Positions 1 to 8,478 of a stretch of 64,000 nucleotides of DNA are shown in pieces. A program made the position numbers and the translations under genes. The stretch lies in the NCBI GenBank assembly GCA_028404615.1, contig JAOOBT010000002.1, forward strand, positions 124,001 to 188,000, in the 5' to 3' direction. The notes under the pieces were generated by a model. That model ran no database searches. It had not been told where the DNA came from and saw only the letters and a program-made list of their open reading frames with translations. Position 1 is the stretch's first letter; every line of letters begins with the position of its first letter. Source of the DNA: Candidatus Pelagibacter sp. (lineage in GTDB: Bacteria; Pseudomonadota; Alphaproteobacteria; Pelagibacterales; Pelagibacteraceae).

Positions 1-2
1 CA

Positions 3-941
3 TCATGGTATGGTGGAACTTTAGATTTAATTAATAATCAAATAATAATTCCATCAAATCATTACCCCTGGGTGCTTAGAAGTTATTATTATGATAGGTT
101 GCTTACTAAAGTTGTAAATTTAAATGAAAAATTTTTTTCATTTTTCTCAAAGAATAACTATGCCTCCCCATTCCAAAAAAAATCTAAAAAGTTTGCAAGT
201 CAGTCAATAGAAAAAGTTTATTCAAAATTACCATATTTTATCGATGCGAAAGGGAGAAATCTATATGAGGCTAAATGTCAAAGTTGCCACGGGATTAATC
301 GTAAAGGAAAGTATGCAAGCGAGACTGATGGGGACACCTATATTCCAAACCTGGTAGGTGTAAGTTTTACAAATAAAATAAAATCATTGGATAATTTAGA
401 AAACTTTAATTACTCTCATTCTTACACAAAAGGCATGCCAAAATTGAATAAAGAAGAAATTAAAATTATAAAAAATTATTTAAACAAACATGATAAAATT
501 TTAAAAAAATATAATTTACTAAGGGAGTGGGGATCATGGCAATTATTTTTAGATAAAGATAAATTACCTGCATCTTTACCACCATGGGGGAAAATAAACG
601 CAATAGATGTTAATACTGGAAAAATTAATTGGTCAATTCCTTTTGGAGTAAGAGAAACAGATAATGGAAAAATAAATGGGGATAAAAATTTTGGTGGTGT
701 TTTAAGCACAGCTGGAAATTTACTATTTGCAACTGGAACTCCAGACAAATATTTGTATGCCTTTAATTCCAAGACAGGCGAGAATATTTGGAAATATCAA
801 TTACCTTTCGCTGGTTCTTCCTCACCTATGACATATTATTATAAAGGAGAGCAATATATCTTAGTAAATTCTGGGGGAGGAAAATTCTTTGGTTATGAAG
901 AAGAGTTAGGCGATCAAATTATAGCCTTTAAATTAAATTAA
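3..941 (+). CDS. PQQ-dependent dehydrogenase with embedded cytochrome c domain (3' part)
   Basis: The frame is open from the left edge, so the N-terminal part of the protein lies outside the window. Two features are visible. A heme-c attachment motif CQSCH (nt 276-290) is followed by a likely Met axial ligand in a GMP context about 55 residues later. After it come propeller-blade signatures of the PQQ dehydrogenase type, 'AIDVNTGKINW' and 'YAFNSKTGENIW'. Such enzymes oxidise sugars or alcohols in the periplasm and pass electrons to quinone or cytochrome. The cytochrome segment is inserted before the last blades rather than appended at the C-terminus. The substrate cannot be told from this fragment. 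The gene is convergent with the methyltransferase that follows, with a 4-nt overlap. Confidence 0.8.
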   Translation, partial: SWYGGTLDLINNQIIIPSNHYPWVLRSYYYDRLLTKVVNLNEKFFSFFSKNNYASPFQKKSKKFASQSIEKVYSKLPYFIDAKGRNLYEAKCQSCHGINRKGKYASETDGDTYIPNLVGVSFTNKIKSLDNLENFNYSHSYTKGMPKLNKEEIKIIKNYLNKHDKILKKYNLLREWGSWQLFLDKDKLPASLPPWGKINAIDVNTGKINWSIPFGVRETDNGKINGDKNFGGVLSTAGNLLFATGTPDKYLYAFNSKTGENIWKYQLPFAGSSSPMTYYYKGEQYILVNSGGGKFFGYEEELGDQIIAFKLN

Positions 942-1606
942 ATTTTTTTACAAAGATTTAAATAGTGATAGCTTCCACTATCTACCTCATTATGATTCAT
1001 TTCCTGATCGTAGTGTCCATAATGTAATGATTTAAAATTATTTTTTTTTAAAACTTTTTCTATCTTTTTTTTTGTTTTAAAATTTATAAATGTCTTTTCC
1101 TTTAATCTTAAATTGAAATTTAATTCTCTCATCTCTGATCCTTTAATTTTTTTAGAGAGTTTATAATAATTACCTATAGGGGCCATCCATGTGGTAAACA
1201 TAAGCCCGTTTTTACTTAGTAGAGTATGAAATTGTTTTAAAAAAAAATTAATACTTTTATCATTTAGATAATATAAAACTTGATTGGAGAATATGATGTC
1301 AAATTTTCGTTTAAATTTTTTTGTTAAGTCCTCATCTTGACTAATTCGGAAAATCTTAAATCTCTTATTCCTTATCTTTTTAACTATTTTTGAAGTATCT
1401 ACACCATAAATATTTTTGATTTTCATATGAGAAAAAAAGGTTAAGTGTGTTCCATTTCCACAACCAAAATCTAAGATTGAATTTTTTTTTTTAAAATATT
1501 TTGAATGTCTAATTACATGACCTTCTGGGTATTTGATACCATATCCACGATTAAAATATTTTTTATCGTACTCTTTAATGTTATGTTTTATATGTTTATC
1601 AATCAT
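938..1606 (-). CDS. class I SAM-dependent methyltransferase
   Basis: The 222-residue protein has a clear SAM-binding motif I, 'ILDFGCGNG' (about residues 44-52). An acidic end of strand 2 ('GVDTS') follows, then a motif IV-like 'FDIIFSNQVLYYL'. This is the fold of small-molecule or glycan methyltransferases; the substrate is not recognisable. It starts 12 nt after the thyX stop on the same strand, so it is probably cotranscribed with thyX. I do not see a functional link to thymidylate synthesis. It may belong with the other methyltransferase and glycosyltransferase genes around the tmRNA locus. Confidence 0.75.
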   Translation of the reverse strand: MIDKHIKHNIKEYDKKYFNRGYGIKYPEGHVIRHSKYFKKKNSILDFGCGNGTHLTFFSHMKIKNIYGVDTSKIVKKIRNKRFKIFRISQDEDLTKKFKRKFDIIFSNQVLYYLNDKSINFFLKQFHTLLSKNGLMFTTWMAPIGNYYKLSKKIKGSEMRELNFNLRLKEKTFINFKTKKKIEKVLKKNNFKSLHYGHYDQEMNHNEVDSGSYHYLNLCKKI

Positions 1607-1618
1607 GATAAAATTTTA

Positions 1619-2566
1619 TCAAATTAATTTATTTTTTAATTCTAAAGTTTCCATTAGTTCATTCCACTCCCTTTTGCCTAGACCAGAATTTTCATAATTA
1701 ATTTTATTACCATTCAACATAGATCTTATTACTTTTAATCCTTTAGCTGAAACATGTGCAGCCCCGACTCTGTAATCTAAAAATGCTCCATGTGTGATTG
1801 GAACCCATTTTTTTACAGTTTCTAACATTGCCTCTGCATAAACTCTAATTTCATATTGTGCGTGACTATCAGCTCTCAAAAATAAAAAGTTAAGTAAATT
1901 TAATAAATCAGTTTTCCAATACCACTGGGTATAAGAATTTAAGGTCAAATTCATTCTAGCTAATTCTCTTGCAAGACCAGCTTTGTTTTCATCGATTGTT
2001 GTACCATCAAATCTCTCGTTGAGCATTTTTTCATAATTGCCATACGTTCTTGTTGCATCATCTTTTAGTATCCTTAAAACTTCGTCAGCTTGTTCTCCTG
2101 TAATTAAATCTCCTCTTCCTTGTCTGTTTGATTTTGACTGAGCAGATAATTGATCCTTATTTGGAATATAAAATTCCTTATCTAATATTGAATACCTAGC
2201 TGAGTATTCATTAACATTTGCTGTTCTGTGTCTAATCCATTGACGTGCAATAAAAATTGGAAGTTTTACATGATATTTTATTTCACACATTTCAAAAGGT
2301 GTTGAATGCCAATGTCTCATCAAATATTTTATTAATCCTTCATCAGTTGAAACTTTTTTAGTACCTTTTCCATAAGATACTCTTGCTGACTGAACAATAG
2401 AGCTGTCATCACCCATATAATCAACTACTCTTACAAAACCATGATCTAAAACAGGTAGAGCTTCATACAAAATTTTTTCTAATTCTGGAGACGTAACACG
2501 TTTAGTTGTATTTTTTTGAGCCTGTTGATCTGCAATTTCTTGCTTTTGTTCTGATGTAAGTTTCAT
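1619..2566 (-). CDS. thyX: FAD-dependent thymidylate synthase ThyX
   Basis: ThyX converts dUMP to dTMP using methylene-tetrahydrofolate and reduced FAD, releasing tetrahydrofolate rather than dihydrofolate. The family signature RHRx7S is present as [11 protein letters not shown] at residues 112-122. The protein is 315 residues, the long form seen in Alphaproteobacteria. The ATG at 2566 gives a full-length N-terminus. The gene is divergent from the tmRNA gene, with under 50 nt between them. A pteridine-reductase-like gene and folB lie elsewhere in the window (50977-52124), which matters because ThyX lowers the need for a classical dihydrofolate reductase. Confidence 0.95.
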   Translation of the reverse strand: MKLTSEQKQEIADQQAQKNTTKRVTSPELEKILYEALPVLDHGFVRVVDYMGDDSSIVQSARVSYGKGTKKVSTDEGLIKYLMRHWHSTPFEMCEIKYHVKLPIFIARQWIRHRTANVNEYSARYSILDKEFYIPNKDQLSAQSKSNRQGRGDLITGEQADEVLRILKDDATRTYGNYEKMLNERFDGTTIDENKAGLARELARMNLTLNSYTQWYWKTDLLNLLNFLFLRADSHAQYEIRVYAEAMLETVKKWVPITHGAFLDYRVGAAHVSAKGLKVIRSMLNGNKINYENSGLGKREWNELMETLELKNKLI

Positions 2567-2580
2567 TTTGAATAAATTTA

Positions 2581-2608
2581 TTGAATCTATTTATAAGAGT
2601 TTTATATT
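2581..2608 (+). promoter_or_regulatory. candidate promoter of the tmRNA gene
   Basis: TTGAAT (2581-2586) and TATATT (2603-2608) are separated by 16 bp. They would place a start near 2614-2616, where the likely acceptor-piece structure begins. A second TTGAAT/TATAAG pair (2568-2597, 18-bp spacer) is an alternative. In such AT-rich DNA chance matches are common, so only position supports this. Confidence 0.4.
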
Positions 2609-2613
2609 AATAG

Positions 2614-2876
2614 AGTTGGTTTTCCAACTATGACGATAAACGAATTTCGTAATAAACATTACGGACGTGGGGGCAGTACCCACCACCTCCACCATTTACA
2701 ACTTATGGGGGTGAATCAGGATCGACGGATGTCTAAAAGCTATTCTTTCGTACGAGATGGTTCCGACGTAACGGGCTAATTTATAAATGCAAATCAAAAA
2801 TTTGCACTTGCAGCTTAATTAACTTTGTTAATTAAGTAACGGGGTCTGGGGCACCTGGCAACAGAACGCCCCTTAT
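2614..2876 (+). ncRNA. ssrA: tmRNA, circularly permuted two-piece gene
   Basis: The acceptor half comes first. It contains a T-arm GTGGG-GGCAGTA-CCCAC (2667-2683), then CACCTCC (2684-2690), discriminator A and encoded CCA (2692-2694). The coding half begins at 2707 with GGGGGTG, which pairs with CACCTCC over 7 bp (one G-U) to rebuild the acceptor stem, followed by a tmRNA-like 'GAATCAGGATCGACGG'. The tag reading frame is at 2789-2818. The 3' end is a GGGGC...GCCCC pseudoknot or hairpin followed by a T-run. This order (3' half before 5' half, removable spacer about 2695-2706) is the alphaproteobacterial arrangement. The RNA rescues stalled ribosomes together with SmpB. Outer ends are estimated; a hairpin at 2614-2629 probably opens the acceptor piece. 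Confidence 0.9.
2789..2818 (+). other. tmRNA proteolysis-tag reading frame
   Basis: Inside the coding half of ssrA, GCA AAT CAA AAA TTT GCA CTT GCA GCT TAA encodes ANQKFALAA and then stops. It begins with the usual GCA resume codon and ends in the ALAA type of C-terminus recognised by ClpX-type proteases. The tag is short (9 encoded residues, plus the Ala charged on the tmRNA). Confidence 0.85.
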
Positions 2877-3235
2877 TTTTTCTTAAAATTTTTATAAATA
2901 AATCCGTAAATTAAAACATTAATAACTATAAGCGATATACCAAGATATATTTGAATTTCATTAGTTAAACCCTCAGGATAAATTATTGGAAAAAAATAGT
3001 TATTAATAAAATCATTAGAATAGATTGTTAACTCTCCTTTATATAAAAACCAATTTTCGAGATAAGTTAAAGGGCAAACAGAATTAGTTAATTCTATATA
3101 AATTCCCCATAATAATGCTGGCAGGTGGATATAGATGATTTTTGAAAAAATAAAAAAAAGCAATCCACCAAAAATAACAAACAAGATAAAAATTAAATGT
3201 ATAATTAAAGTAAGATTTGCAAATAATTCGTACAT
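2873..3235 (-). CDS. DUF2784 family membrane protein
   Basis: A 120-residue protein with about three hydrophobic segments (residues about 7-31, 37-50 and 95-115). The conserved-looking stretch 'NSVCPLTYLEN' between segments 2 and 3 is typical of DUF2784. The family's function is unknown. Its stop codon (2873-2875) lies inside the 3' tail of the oppositely oriented tmRNA gene. It is the only gene between the tmRNA 3' end and the partial copy of that end at 3259-3285, so it may have been inserted there. Confidence 0.75.
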   Translation of the reverse strand: MYELFANLTLIIHLIFILFVIFGGLLFFIFSKIIYIHLPALLWGIYIELTNSVCPLTYLENWFLYKGELTIYSNDFINNYFFPIIYPEGLTNEIQIYLGISLIVINVLIYGFIYKNFKKK

Positions 3236-3258
3236 TCAATATATTAACTTATATTTTA

Positions 3259-3285
3259 GGCAACTGGCAACAGAGCGCCACTTAT
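3259..3285 (+). repeat. near copy of the tmRNA 3' end (partner 2850-2876)
   Basis: These 27 nt match the last 27 nt of the tmRNA gene (2850-2876) at 24 positions, in the same orientation; the core CTGGCAACAGA is identical. The copy no longer forms the GGGGC/GCCCC stem, because one flank reads GGC and the other GCCAC. That suggests a duplicated, non-functional end rather than a second structured RNA. It lies 24 nt upstream of the DUF2784 start and just before the next methyltransferase. An attachment-site or recombination scar at a tmRNA gene is the simplest reading. Confidence 0.7.
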
Positions 3286-3296
3286 ATTTTATTTTT

Positions 3297-4223
3297 ATGA
3301 ATTTAGACCAATTAATTAATCCTATTAATAAACAAAAATTAGATAAAGATAGCATAGAATATTTTTTTGGAATTCCTAACTTATATTTTGATGATGAAAA
3401 ATCTCTGACATCTACACAATCAGAATTTTATAATGATGTAAAGTTTCCAAACTATGATGATATTGAAGATTTTGGAAGTCTTCTGGATAAATCTTCAAAA
3501 TCTATATTTGTAAAGAAACTTGATGACGAAATTCCATTCCATTCTAATGTTTTAGAAGCGGGATGTGGAACTGGACAACTTTCGATCGCCCTTAGTCGTT
3601 ATAATAGAAAAATTCACTCGATTGACTTATCAAAAGGAAGTTTAATTGAAGCAAAAAAATTTATTGATAAAACTGATATCAAAAATGTTCACCTTTACAG
3701 AATGAATATTTTTAATTTATGTTTTCCAAAAAATTACTTCGATGTAATTATATCTAATGGTGTTCTTCATCACACATTTAACGCCAAATATGCTTTTGCT
3801 AAATTATCGAAACATTTAAAGCCACATGGAATAATCGTAATAGGTTTGTACCACAAATACGGGAGAGTCGTTCAAAACATAAGACAATTTTTAATAAAAG
3901 CTTTTGGTGAAAAAATGAAATTTATTGATAGAAGATTTTCAGAAAATTTATCAGATAGAAAAAAATATGCATGGTTCAAAGATCAATATTATAATCCTTA
4001 TGAAACTAAGCATACGTATAATGAGGTTCTAAATTGGTTTAAAGAAAATGATATAGAATTTATAAATTCGATTCCTTTTAACTTCAATTTAAATGATAAA
4101 ATTATAAAAAAAAAACCAATTCTAAATAAATATGAAGTATTAATTAAAGAATTTTTTTTAATGTTCGACTCGAGACAGATTTATGAAGGTGGATTTTTTG
4201 TGATGATTGGAAAAAAGAGATAA
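3297..4223 (+). CDS. class I SAM-dependent methyltransferase
   Basis: A 308-residue protein with motif I 'VLEAGCGTG', an acidic strand-2 end ('HSIDLS') and 'FDVIISNGVLHH' as the motif IV region. The frame is open upstream to 3135, but that part is antisense to the DUF2784 gene; I chose the ATG at 3297, after the tmRNA-end repeat. There is no clear Shine-Dalgarno sequence. The C-terminal third is lysine-rich and unassigned. Its neighbour, a GT17-type glycosyltransferase, suggests a role in modifying a glycan or surface molecule, but this is context only. Confidence 0.75.
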   Translation: MNLDQLINPINKQKLDKDSIEYFFGIPNLYFDDEKSLTSTQSEFYNDVKFPNYDDIEDFGSLLDKSSKSIFVKKLDDEIPFHSNVLEAGCGTGQLSIALSRYNRKIHSIDLSKGSLIEAKKFIDKTDIKNVHLYRMNIFNLCFPKNYFDVIISNGVLHHTFNAKYAFAKLSKHLKPHGIIVIGLYHKYGRVVQNIRQFLIKAFGEKMKFIDRRFSENLSDRKKYAWFKDQYYNPYETKHTYNEVLNWFKENDIEFINSIPFNFNLNDKIIKKKPILNKYEVLIKEFFLMFDSRQIYEGGFFVMIGKKR

Positions 4224-4226
4224 ATT

Positions 4227-5129
4227 TTAAAGGTTATCAAACCACGAATTATATTTTTTTTTATTTTGTATCAAATATTTTGGCAATTCCTCCTCGCTTA
4301 CTTTAGAAAGCTTTACCTTTACATCCTTTCCCCATTTAGAGCTAAAATCTTTTTTATCAGCTTTATGATCATAGTGGATGTATCTATTATCAATCATTTT
4401 CTTCACGTCATCTAATTCTATATTTGTAAGCTCAAACTCATCATGATGCTCATCATTTTGATGCTTTTCAAAAATTTCCTCTGGGCTTTTTATTTCAGAG
4501 AAATGCCACCCACCGTCATTTACAATTTGCAGATTGATAAATTTATTACTTTTAAATAATGTATCAACTCTCCACCAATCATATTTTTTAGTTTTGACGT
4601 TTCGTAAATCAGTTATCGAATTTAAATCTTTAACTCTACAAGCCTTAGAACCAAACCAATTATAGCTAGGTAGAGACAAATTAAACTTATAATAAAAGAG
4701 TTTTTGATTAAATAAGACAATTTTTTTTCTACATTCTTTTAAATTAAAAAACTCTAAATTTGGTATTTCGTCACTATCACTGTAAATAACCCAATCATTT
4801 TTATTTTTTTTCTTTACTTCTTGAAAAATTGCTTCACGTTGATGAAAAATCCTCTTTTGAGCATTGCTTCTTAAAAGTGAATTATTTGTCTCATCTAAAT
4901 TTTTAATTTTCGCTAAATCAGTTGGCTCATTTTCAACCACAATGTAATTAATTTTATTTTTAAAATTTTCAAAATTTTTAATATCGAAATTTAGATTTTT
5001 TTTTTTTCCAGCATGAGTGTATTTTGCTTCACATACTAAAAATTCATCGACAAACTTTTCTAAAATATTGAGCCTTAAATCAAAAAGCATCGGTTCATCA
5101 AAATAAGTTATACAATCAATTATCTTCAT
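4227..5129 (-). CDS. glycosyltransferase family 17-like protein
   Basis: The 300-residue protein opens with 'IIDCITYFDEPMLFDLRL'. It then has 'FLVCEAKYTHAGKKK', 'HQREAIFQ' and the DxD-like 'YSDSDEIP' (residues 116-123). These are features of family GT17 (beta-1,4-N-acetylglucosaminyltransferase-like), which transfers a sugar from a nucleotide-sugar donor with a divalent metal held by the Asp cluster. No signal peptide or membrane segment is visible, so it would act in the cytoplasm, for example on a lipid-linked or surface glycan. It is convergent with the methyltransferase upstream (gap of 3 nt). Confidence 0.75.
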   Translation of the reverse strand: MKIIDCITYFDEPMLFDLRLNILEKFVDEFLVCEAKYTHAGKKKNLNFDIKNFENFKNKINYIVVENEPTDLAKIKNLDETNNSLLRSNAQKRIFHQREAIFQEVKKKNKNDWVIYSDSDEIPNLEFFNLKECRKKIVLFNQKLFYYKFNLSLPSYNWFGSKACRVKDLNSITDLRNVKTKKYDWWRVDTLFKSNKFINLQIVNDGGWHFSEIKSPEEIFEKHQNDEHHDEFELTNIELDDVKKMIDNRYIHYDHKADKKDFSSKWGKDVKVKLSKVSEEELPKYLIQNKKKYNSWFDNL

Positions 5130-5132
5130 AAA

Positions 5133-5216
5133 TTAAATTACATATTTATCGATCATGTAAATTATGATTCCAATTGCTATCCCAAGTAATATCCAATAAT
5201 AGTTACCTTTCATCAT
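5133..5216 (-). CDS. 27-residue membrane micro-ORF
   Basis: The ATG at 5216-5214 overlaps the stop of the upstream pyrophosphohydrolase gene as ATGA, the usual sign of translational coupling. The frame encodes a short basic start (MMKGN), one hydrophobic helix of about 16 residues (YYWILLGIAIGIIIYM) and a short charged tail, then stops 3 nt before the start of the glycosyltransferase gene. It fills an otherwise empty 83-nt gap between two same-strand genes. The function is unknown. Coupling and helix quality support it, but it is short enough that chance cannot be excluded. Confidence 0.5.
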   Translation of the reverse strand: MMKGNYYWILLGIAIGIIIYMIDKYVI

Positions 5217-5584
5217 GCTACATATTTTCCTAAGTCAGGTTTGAAATAGTTTGGTCCTTTCATAACTTTTCCTTTTTCGTTGTAAATAGGTTTGCCATCG
5301 GATCCTAATTTACTCATATTTGAGTCTTGTACTTCCTTAAAACACTTATCTAAATCAATTCCAAACGCATGACCAGCTCCATATGTAACATAAAGAATAT
5401 CTGTAAGAGCATCTGCTACCTCTTTGATATTTTTGTCTTTAAGAGCCACTTTAAGCTCATTAAGCTCTTCTACGATTAGATTGTATCTTAGTGAAGTTAT
5501 TTTATCATTAGGAAAACCAGCTTTTTCTCTTACTTCTTGACCAAAAGTTTTCATAAATTTTCTGACATTTTCAAAATTGCTCAT
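5213..5584 (-). CDS. MazG-like nucleotide pyrophosphohydrolase (PRA-PH fold)
   Basis: The 123-residue protein carries the EExxE motif in 'VEELNEL' and the ExxD-type partner in 'EVADALTDILYV'. These are the Mg-binding acidic residues of the all-alpha MazG/phosphoribosyl-ATP pyrophosphohydrolase superfamily. Such enzymes hydrolyse (d)NTPs or related nucleotides to the monophosphate plus pyrophosphate; this subgroup is often annotated as a house-cleaning phosphatase. It is not HisE by context, since no his genes are nearby. It heads a likely unit with the micro-ORF and the GT17-like gene, and is divergent from fumC. Confidence 0.8.
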   Translation of the reverse strand: MSNFENVRKFMKTFGQEVREKAGFPNDKITSLRYNLIVEELNELKVALKDKNIKEVADALTDILYVTYGAGHAFGIDLDKCFKEVQDSNMSKLGSDGKPIYNEKGKVMKGPNYFKPDLGKYVA

Positions 5585-5644
5585 TTCTAATCCTTTATAT
5601 TTTATAATTATCTAATAAGGGTGTATTATACCAAAGAATCAAAT

Positions 5645-7033
5645 ATGAAATACAGAATAGAATTTGATAGTATTGGAAAAATAAAAGTTCCTGGTGATAA
5701 GTATTGGGGTGCTTCTACTGAGAGATCCAATAAGTATTTTAATATTGGAGATTTTTTAGTTAGGCCAAAAGTAATTCATTCAATTGCAATAATTAAAAAA
5801 GCTGCAGCAATAGTTAATGCTAAAAATAAAGATTTGGAACCTAAAATTAGTAGATATATAATTAAAGCGGCTGATGAGATTATTCAAGGAAAACACGATA
5901 ATCATTTTCCATTAAAAGTTTGGCAAACGGGCTCAGGAACTCAAACTAATATGAATGTAAATGAAGTAATAGCCAATAGAGCGATAGAAATGATGGGTGG
6001 TAAATTGGGATCTAAAAAGCCAGTTCATCCCAATGATCATGTTAATAAATCACAATCTACTAATGATGTTTTCCCAACTGCTATGCATATAGCTATAGCT
6101 TTAAATGCTAAAGACAAGCTTTTACCTTCTTTAAAATTATTAGAAAAAGAATTGGCAAAAAAAACTAAAGAATTTAAGAGTATTGTTAAAGTAGGAAGAA
6201 CTCACTTGCAGGACGCAACACCTTTGACTTTAGGTCAAGAATTCTCAGGTTACCACGCGCAACTAAAAAAATGTATAGTTAGAATAGAGTCTGCCCTAAA
6301 AGAAATTCATTATTTAGCTCAAGGAGGTACTGCTGTAGGAACAGGACTAAATACTAGAAAAGGTTTTGATAAAAAAATAATTAAAGAAATAAGCAAAATT
6401 ACAAAGATTAATTTTAAGCCAGCTATTAACAAATTTGCTGCATTAGCAGCTCATGATGAAATTGTAAATTTTTCAGGGACTCTAAACACAACAGCGGTTT
6501 GTTTGATGAAAATTGCAAATGACATAAGATTTTTGGGATCAGGGCCGAGAGCTGGATACGGAGAACTCATTCTTCCATCAAATGAACCTGGATCATCAAT
6601 AATGCCAGGTAAAGTAAACCCAACTCAATCTGAAGCTGTTACTATGGTGTGTGTCAAAGTTATTGGAAATCATAACGGAATAACTATGGCAGGCTCACAT
6701 GGTCATTTTGAATTAAATGTTTTCAAACCATTAATAATACATAATATTTTGCAGTCTATTGAAATTATGAGCGACTCTTCAAAAACTTTTGCACTTTATT
6801 GTGTAAGAGGAATAAAAGCTGACAAAAAAAGGATCAAACATCTATTGGATAATTCATTAATGTTGGTAACAGCTTTAGCGCCAAAAATTGGTTATGACAA
6901 AGCTGCCCAAATTGCTAAAGCAGCTCACTTAAAAGGGACTACTTTGAGGCATGAGGTTATTAAAGCAGGTTTAGTAAATGAAAAAGAATACAATAAAATT
7001 ATGAACCCGCTTAAAATGACAAAACCCAAATAG
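5645..7033 (+). CDS. fumC: class II fumarate hydratase
   Basis: Interconverts fumarate and malate in the TCA cycle as a cytoplasmic, iron-free homotetramer. The 462-residue protein (E. coli FumC is 467) begins '[20 protein letters not shown]'. It has '[13 protein letters not shown]', '[17 protein letters not shown]' and the superfamily signature '[11 protein letters not shown]'. The frame runs upstream to a GTG at 5621, but the ATG at 5645 matches the family N-terminus. It stops immediately before the convergent AsmA-like gene. Confidence 0.96.
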   Translation: MKYRIEFDSIGKIKVPGDKYWGASTERSNKYFNIGDFLVRPKVIHSIAIIKKAAAIVNAKNKDLEPKISRYIIKAADEIIQGKHDNHFPLKVWQTGSGTQTNMNVNEVIANRAIEMMGGKLGSKKPVHPNDHVNKSQSTNDVFPTAMHIAIALNAKDKLLPSLKLLEKELAKKTKEFKSIVKVGRTHLQDATPLTLGQEFSGYHAQLKKCIVRIESALKEIHYLAQGGTAVGTGLNTRKGFDKKIIKEISKITKINFKPAINKFAALAAHDEIVNFSGTLNTTAVCLMKIANDIRFLGSGPRAGYGELILPSNEPGSSIMPGKVNPTQSEAVTMVCVKVIGNHNGITMAGSHGHFELNVFKPLIIHNILQSIEIMSDSSKTFALYCVRGIKADKKRIKHLLDNSLMLVTALAPKIGYDKAAQIAKAAHLKGTTLRHEVIKAGLVNEKEYNKIMNPLKMTKPK

Positions 7034-8434
7034 CTAAGAAACTTCTAAAATAAATTTCTTTATTTTTTTAATATTAAATATCTCAACAAGATTTCTATCA
7101 AATACAATTTTTTCAAAAGTATTTTTGAAATATTTTAAATCTTCAGCTGACGCCTCATAATTTTTATTCATTAATATTTTTGTGAAATTAATCTTTTTAT
7201 TTAATACATTAATATTTCCATTAAAGTTAAGTTTAAAATTCTCATTTTTTTTTTTTGATTTGATATTGAATTTTGCAAGAAAGTCTTTTTTATCGTCTGA
7301 ATTTATTATACAATTAAAAAATAGTATAGGAAATTCTTCTAACAAATTAATACTACCTTCACATTGAAAAAAATTTTTGCCTACCAAAACCTTTTTGTTA
7401 TAATTTAACATACCATAAGTTAAATTTATTTTTAAATTTAGTTCATCAATAAAACTTCGATTAAATTTTTTTGACTTAAAATTTATATTATTTGTGCTAT
7501 TGAATTGTTTGAATATATCTTTCGCTTTTAATAATTTATCAAGATTTATATTGTTAAATATTTTTGTATTGATATCCTCAATTTTAAATTTTGAATTAAC
7601 AGCTAAAAATGGATCTAATAAAATGATACCTTCACTATTAAAAGAGAGATTATTATTTCTTAAAAATAAGTTATTAATAGTTAATGATTTTTTATCATAG
7701 TCAAATTTAAATTTTACATTTGTTTTTAGTATCTTCGATTTAACAATTCCACTTATAAAATTCTTTTTTTTCTCTTTCAAATCAATATCGGCGTCTATTC
7801 CAGTTTTGAGAAATCTGAAATTTATATTATCAATATTATCATCAAGTTTAATTTTAAAATTTTTACCGAAAACTTTTCCTGAAACTAGATTTTTTTTATA
7901 ACCAAAATTGGAAAAATTAATATTCTTTAAAGAAATAATTGTATTATTTAAATCGTTGACATTAATATCCAAATTATCAAAAAAAAATTTATTTTTTTGA
8001 CCCAATAAATATTTAATAAACATTTTTGAGTCATTAAATTTTAATTGGGCATATGAGTCTTTCAGTATTATTTTGTTTGATCTATAATTTTCATAGTTAT
8101 AAATGTTTAATAACTTTGGATAAATTTTTAAATTTTTTACTTTTATTTCAACTGTAGAAGAGTTCAATTTTATGAGGATATTTTTGAATATTAATTTTGG
8201 TAATGGAAAAGCTTTAAATTCTACTTTTTCATAATTTGATATCTCAAAATTATAAGTTTTTAATAAGTAATCATTTAAAACCTCTACTTTTTTCTCATAA
8301 TTAAAAATTGTTGGTATCACTAGAAATAATATGGAAGAAATAAAGAATATTCCGACTAGATATCTTAGAAAAAAAATAAATTTAAAAAAACGAGAATAAT
8401 TATTGTGAATTATTTTATAAATTTTATTTATCAT
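7034..8434 (-). CDS. AsmA-like membrane-anchored protein
   Basis: A 466-residue protein with one N-terminal transmembrane helix (about residues 23-45). A short AsmA-type region follows ('LLKTYNFEISNYEKVEFKAF'), then a long Ile/Leu/Asn/Lys-rich segment of alternating strands. The layout matches AsmA/DUF748-like proteins, which hang in the periplasm and are linked to lipid transport or outer-membrane assembly. Sequence conservation is low, so the assignment rests on architecture and the N-terminal region. It is convergent with fumC and divergent from the helicase gene. Confidence 0.55.
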   Translation of the reverse strand: MINKIYKIIHNNYSRFFKFIFFLRYLVGIFFISSILFLVIPTIFNYEKKVEVLNDYLLKTYNFEISNYEKVEFKAFPLPKLIFKNILIKLNSSTVEIKVKNLKIYPKLLNIYNYENYRSNKIILKDSYAQLKFNDSKMFIKYLLGQKNKFFFDNLDINVNDLNNTIISLKNINFSNFGYKKNLVSGKVFGKNFKIKLDDNIDNINFRFLKTGIDADIDLKEKKKNFISGIVKSKILKTNVKFKFDYDKKSLTINNLFLRNNNLSFNSEGIILLDPFLAVNSKFKIEDINTKIFNNINLDKLLKAKDIFKQFNSTNNINFKSKKFNRSFIDELNLKINLTYGMLNYNKKVLVGKNFFQCEGSINLLEEFPILFFNCIINSDDKKDFLAKFNIKSKKKNENFKLNFNGNINVLNKKINFTKILMNKNYEASAEDLKYFKNTFEKIVFDRNLVEIFNIKKIKKFILEVS

Positions 8435-8478
8435 TTTTTTTATTTTTATAACTAGTATATAAATGAAAATTCTCTCTT

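Noticed and set aside
3135..3296. In-frame upstream extension of the second methyltransferase
   Set aside because: It is antisense to the DUF2784 gene and crosses the tmRNA-end repeat; the ATG at 3297 gives a normal methyltransferase N-terminus.
5213..5584. HisE (phosphoribosyl-ATP pyrophosphatase)
   Set aside because: The fold fits, but no histidine genes are near and the sequence is closer to the general MazG-like house-cleaning group.
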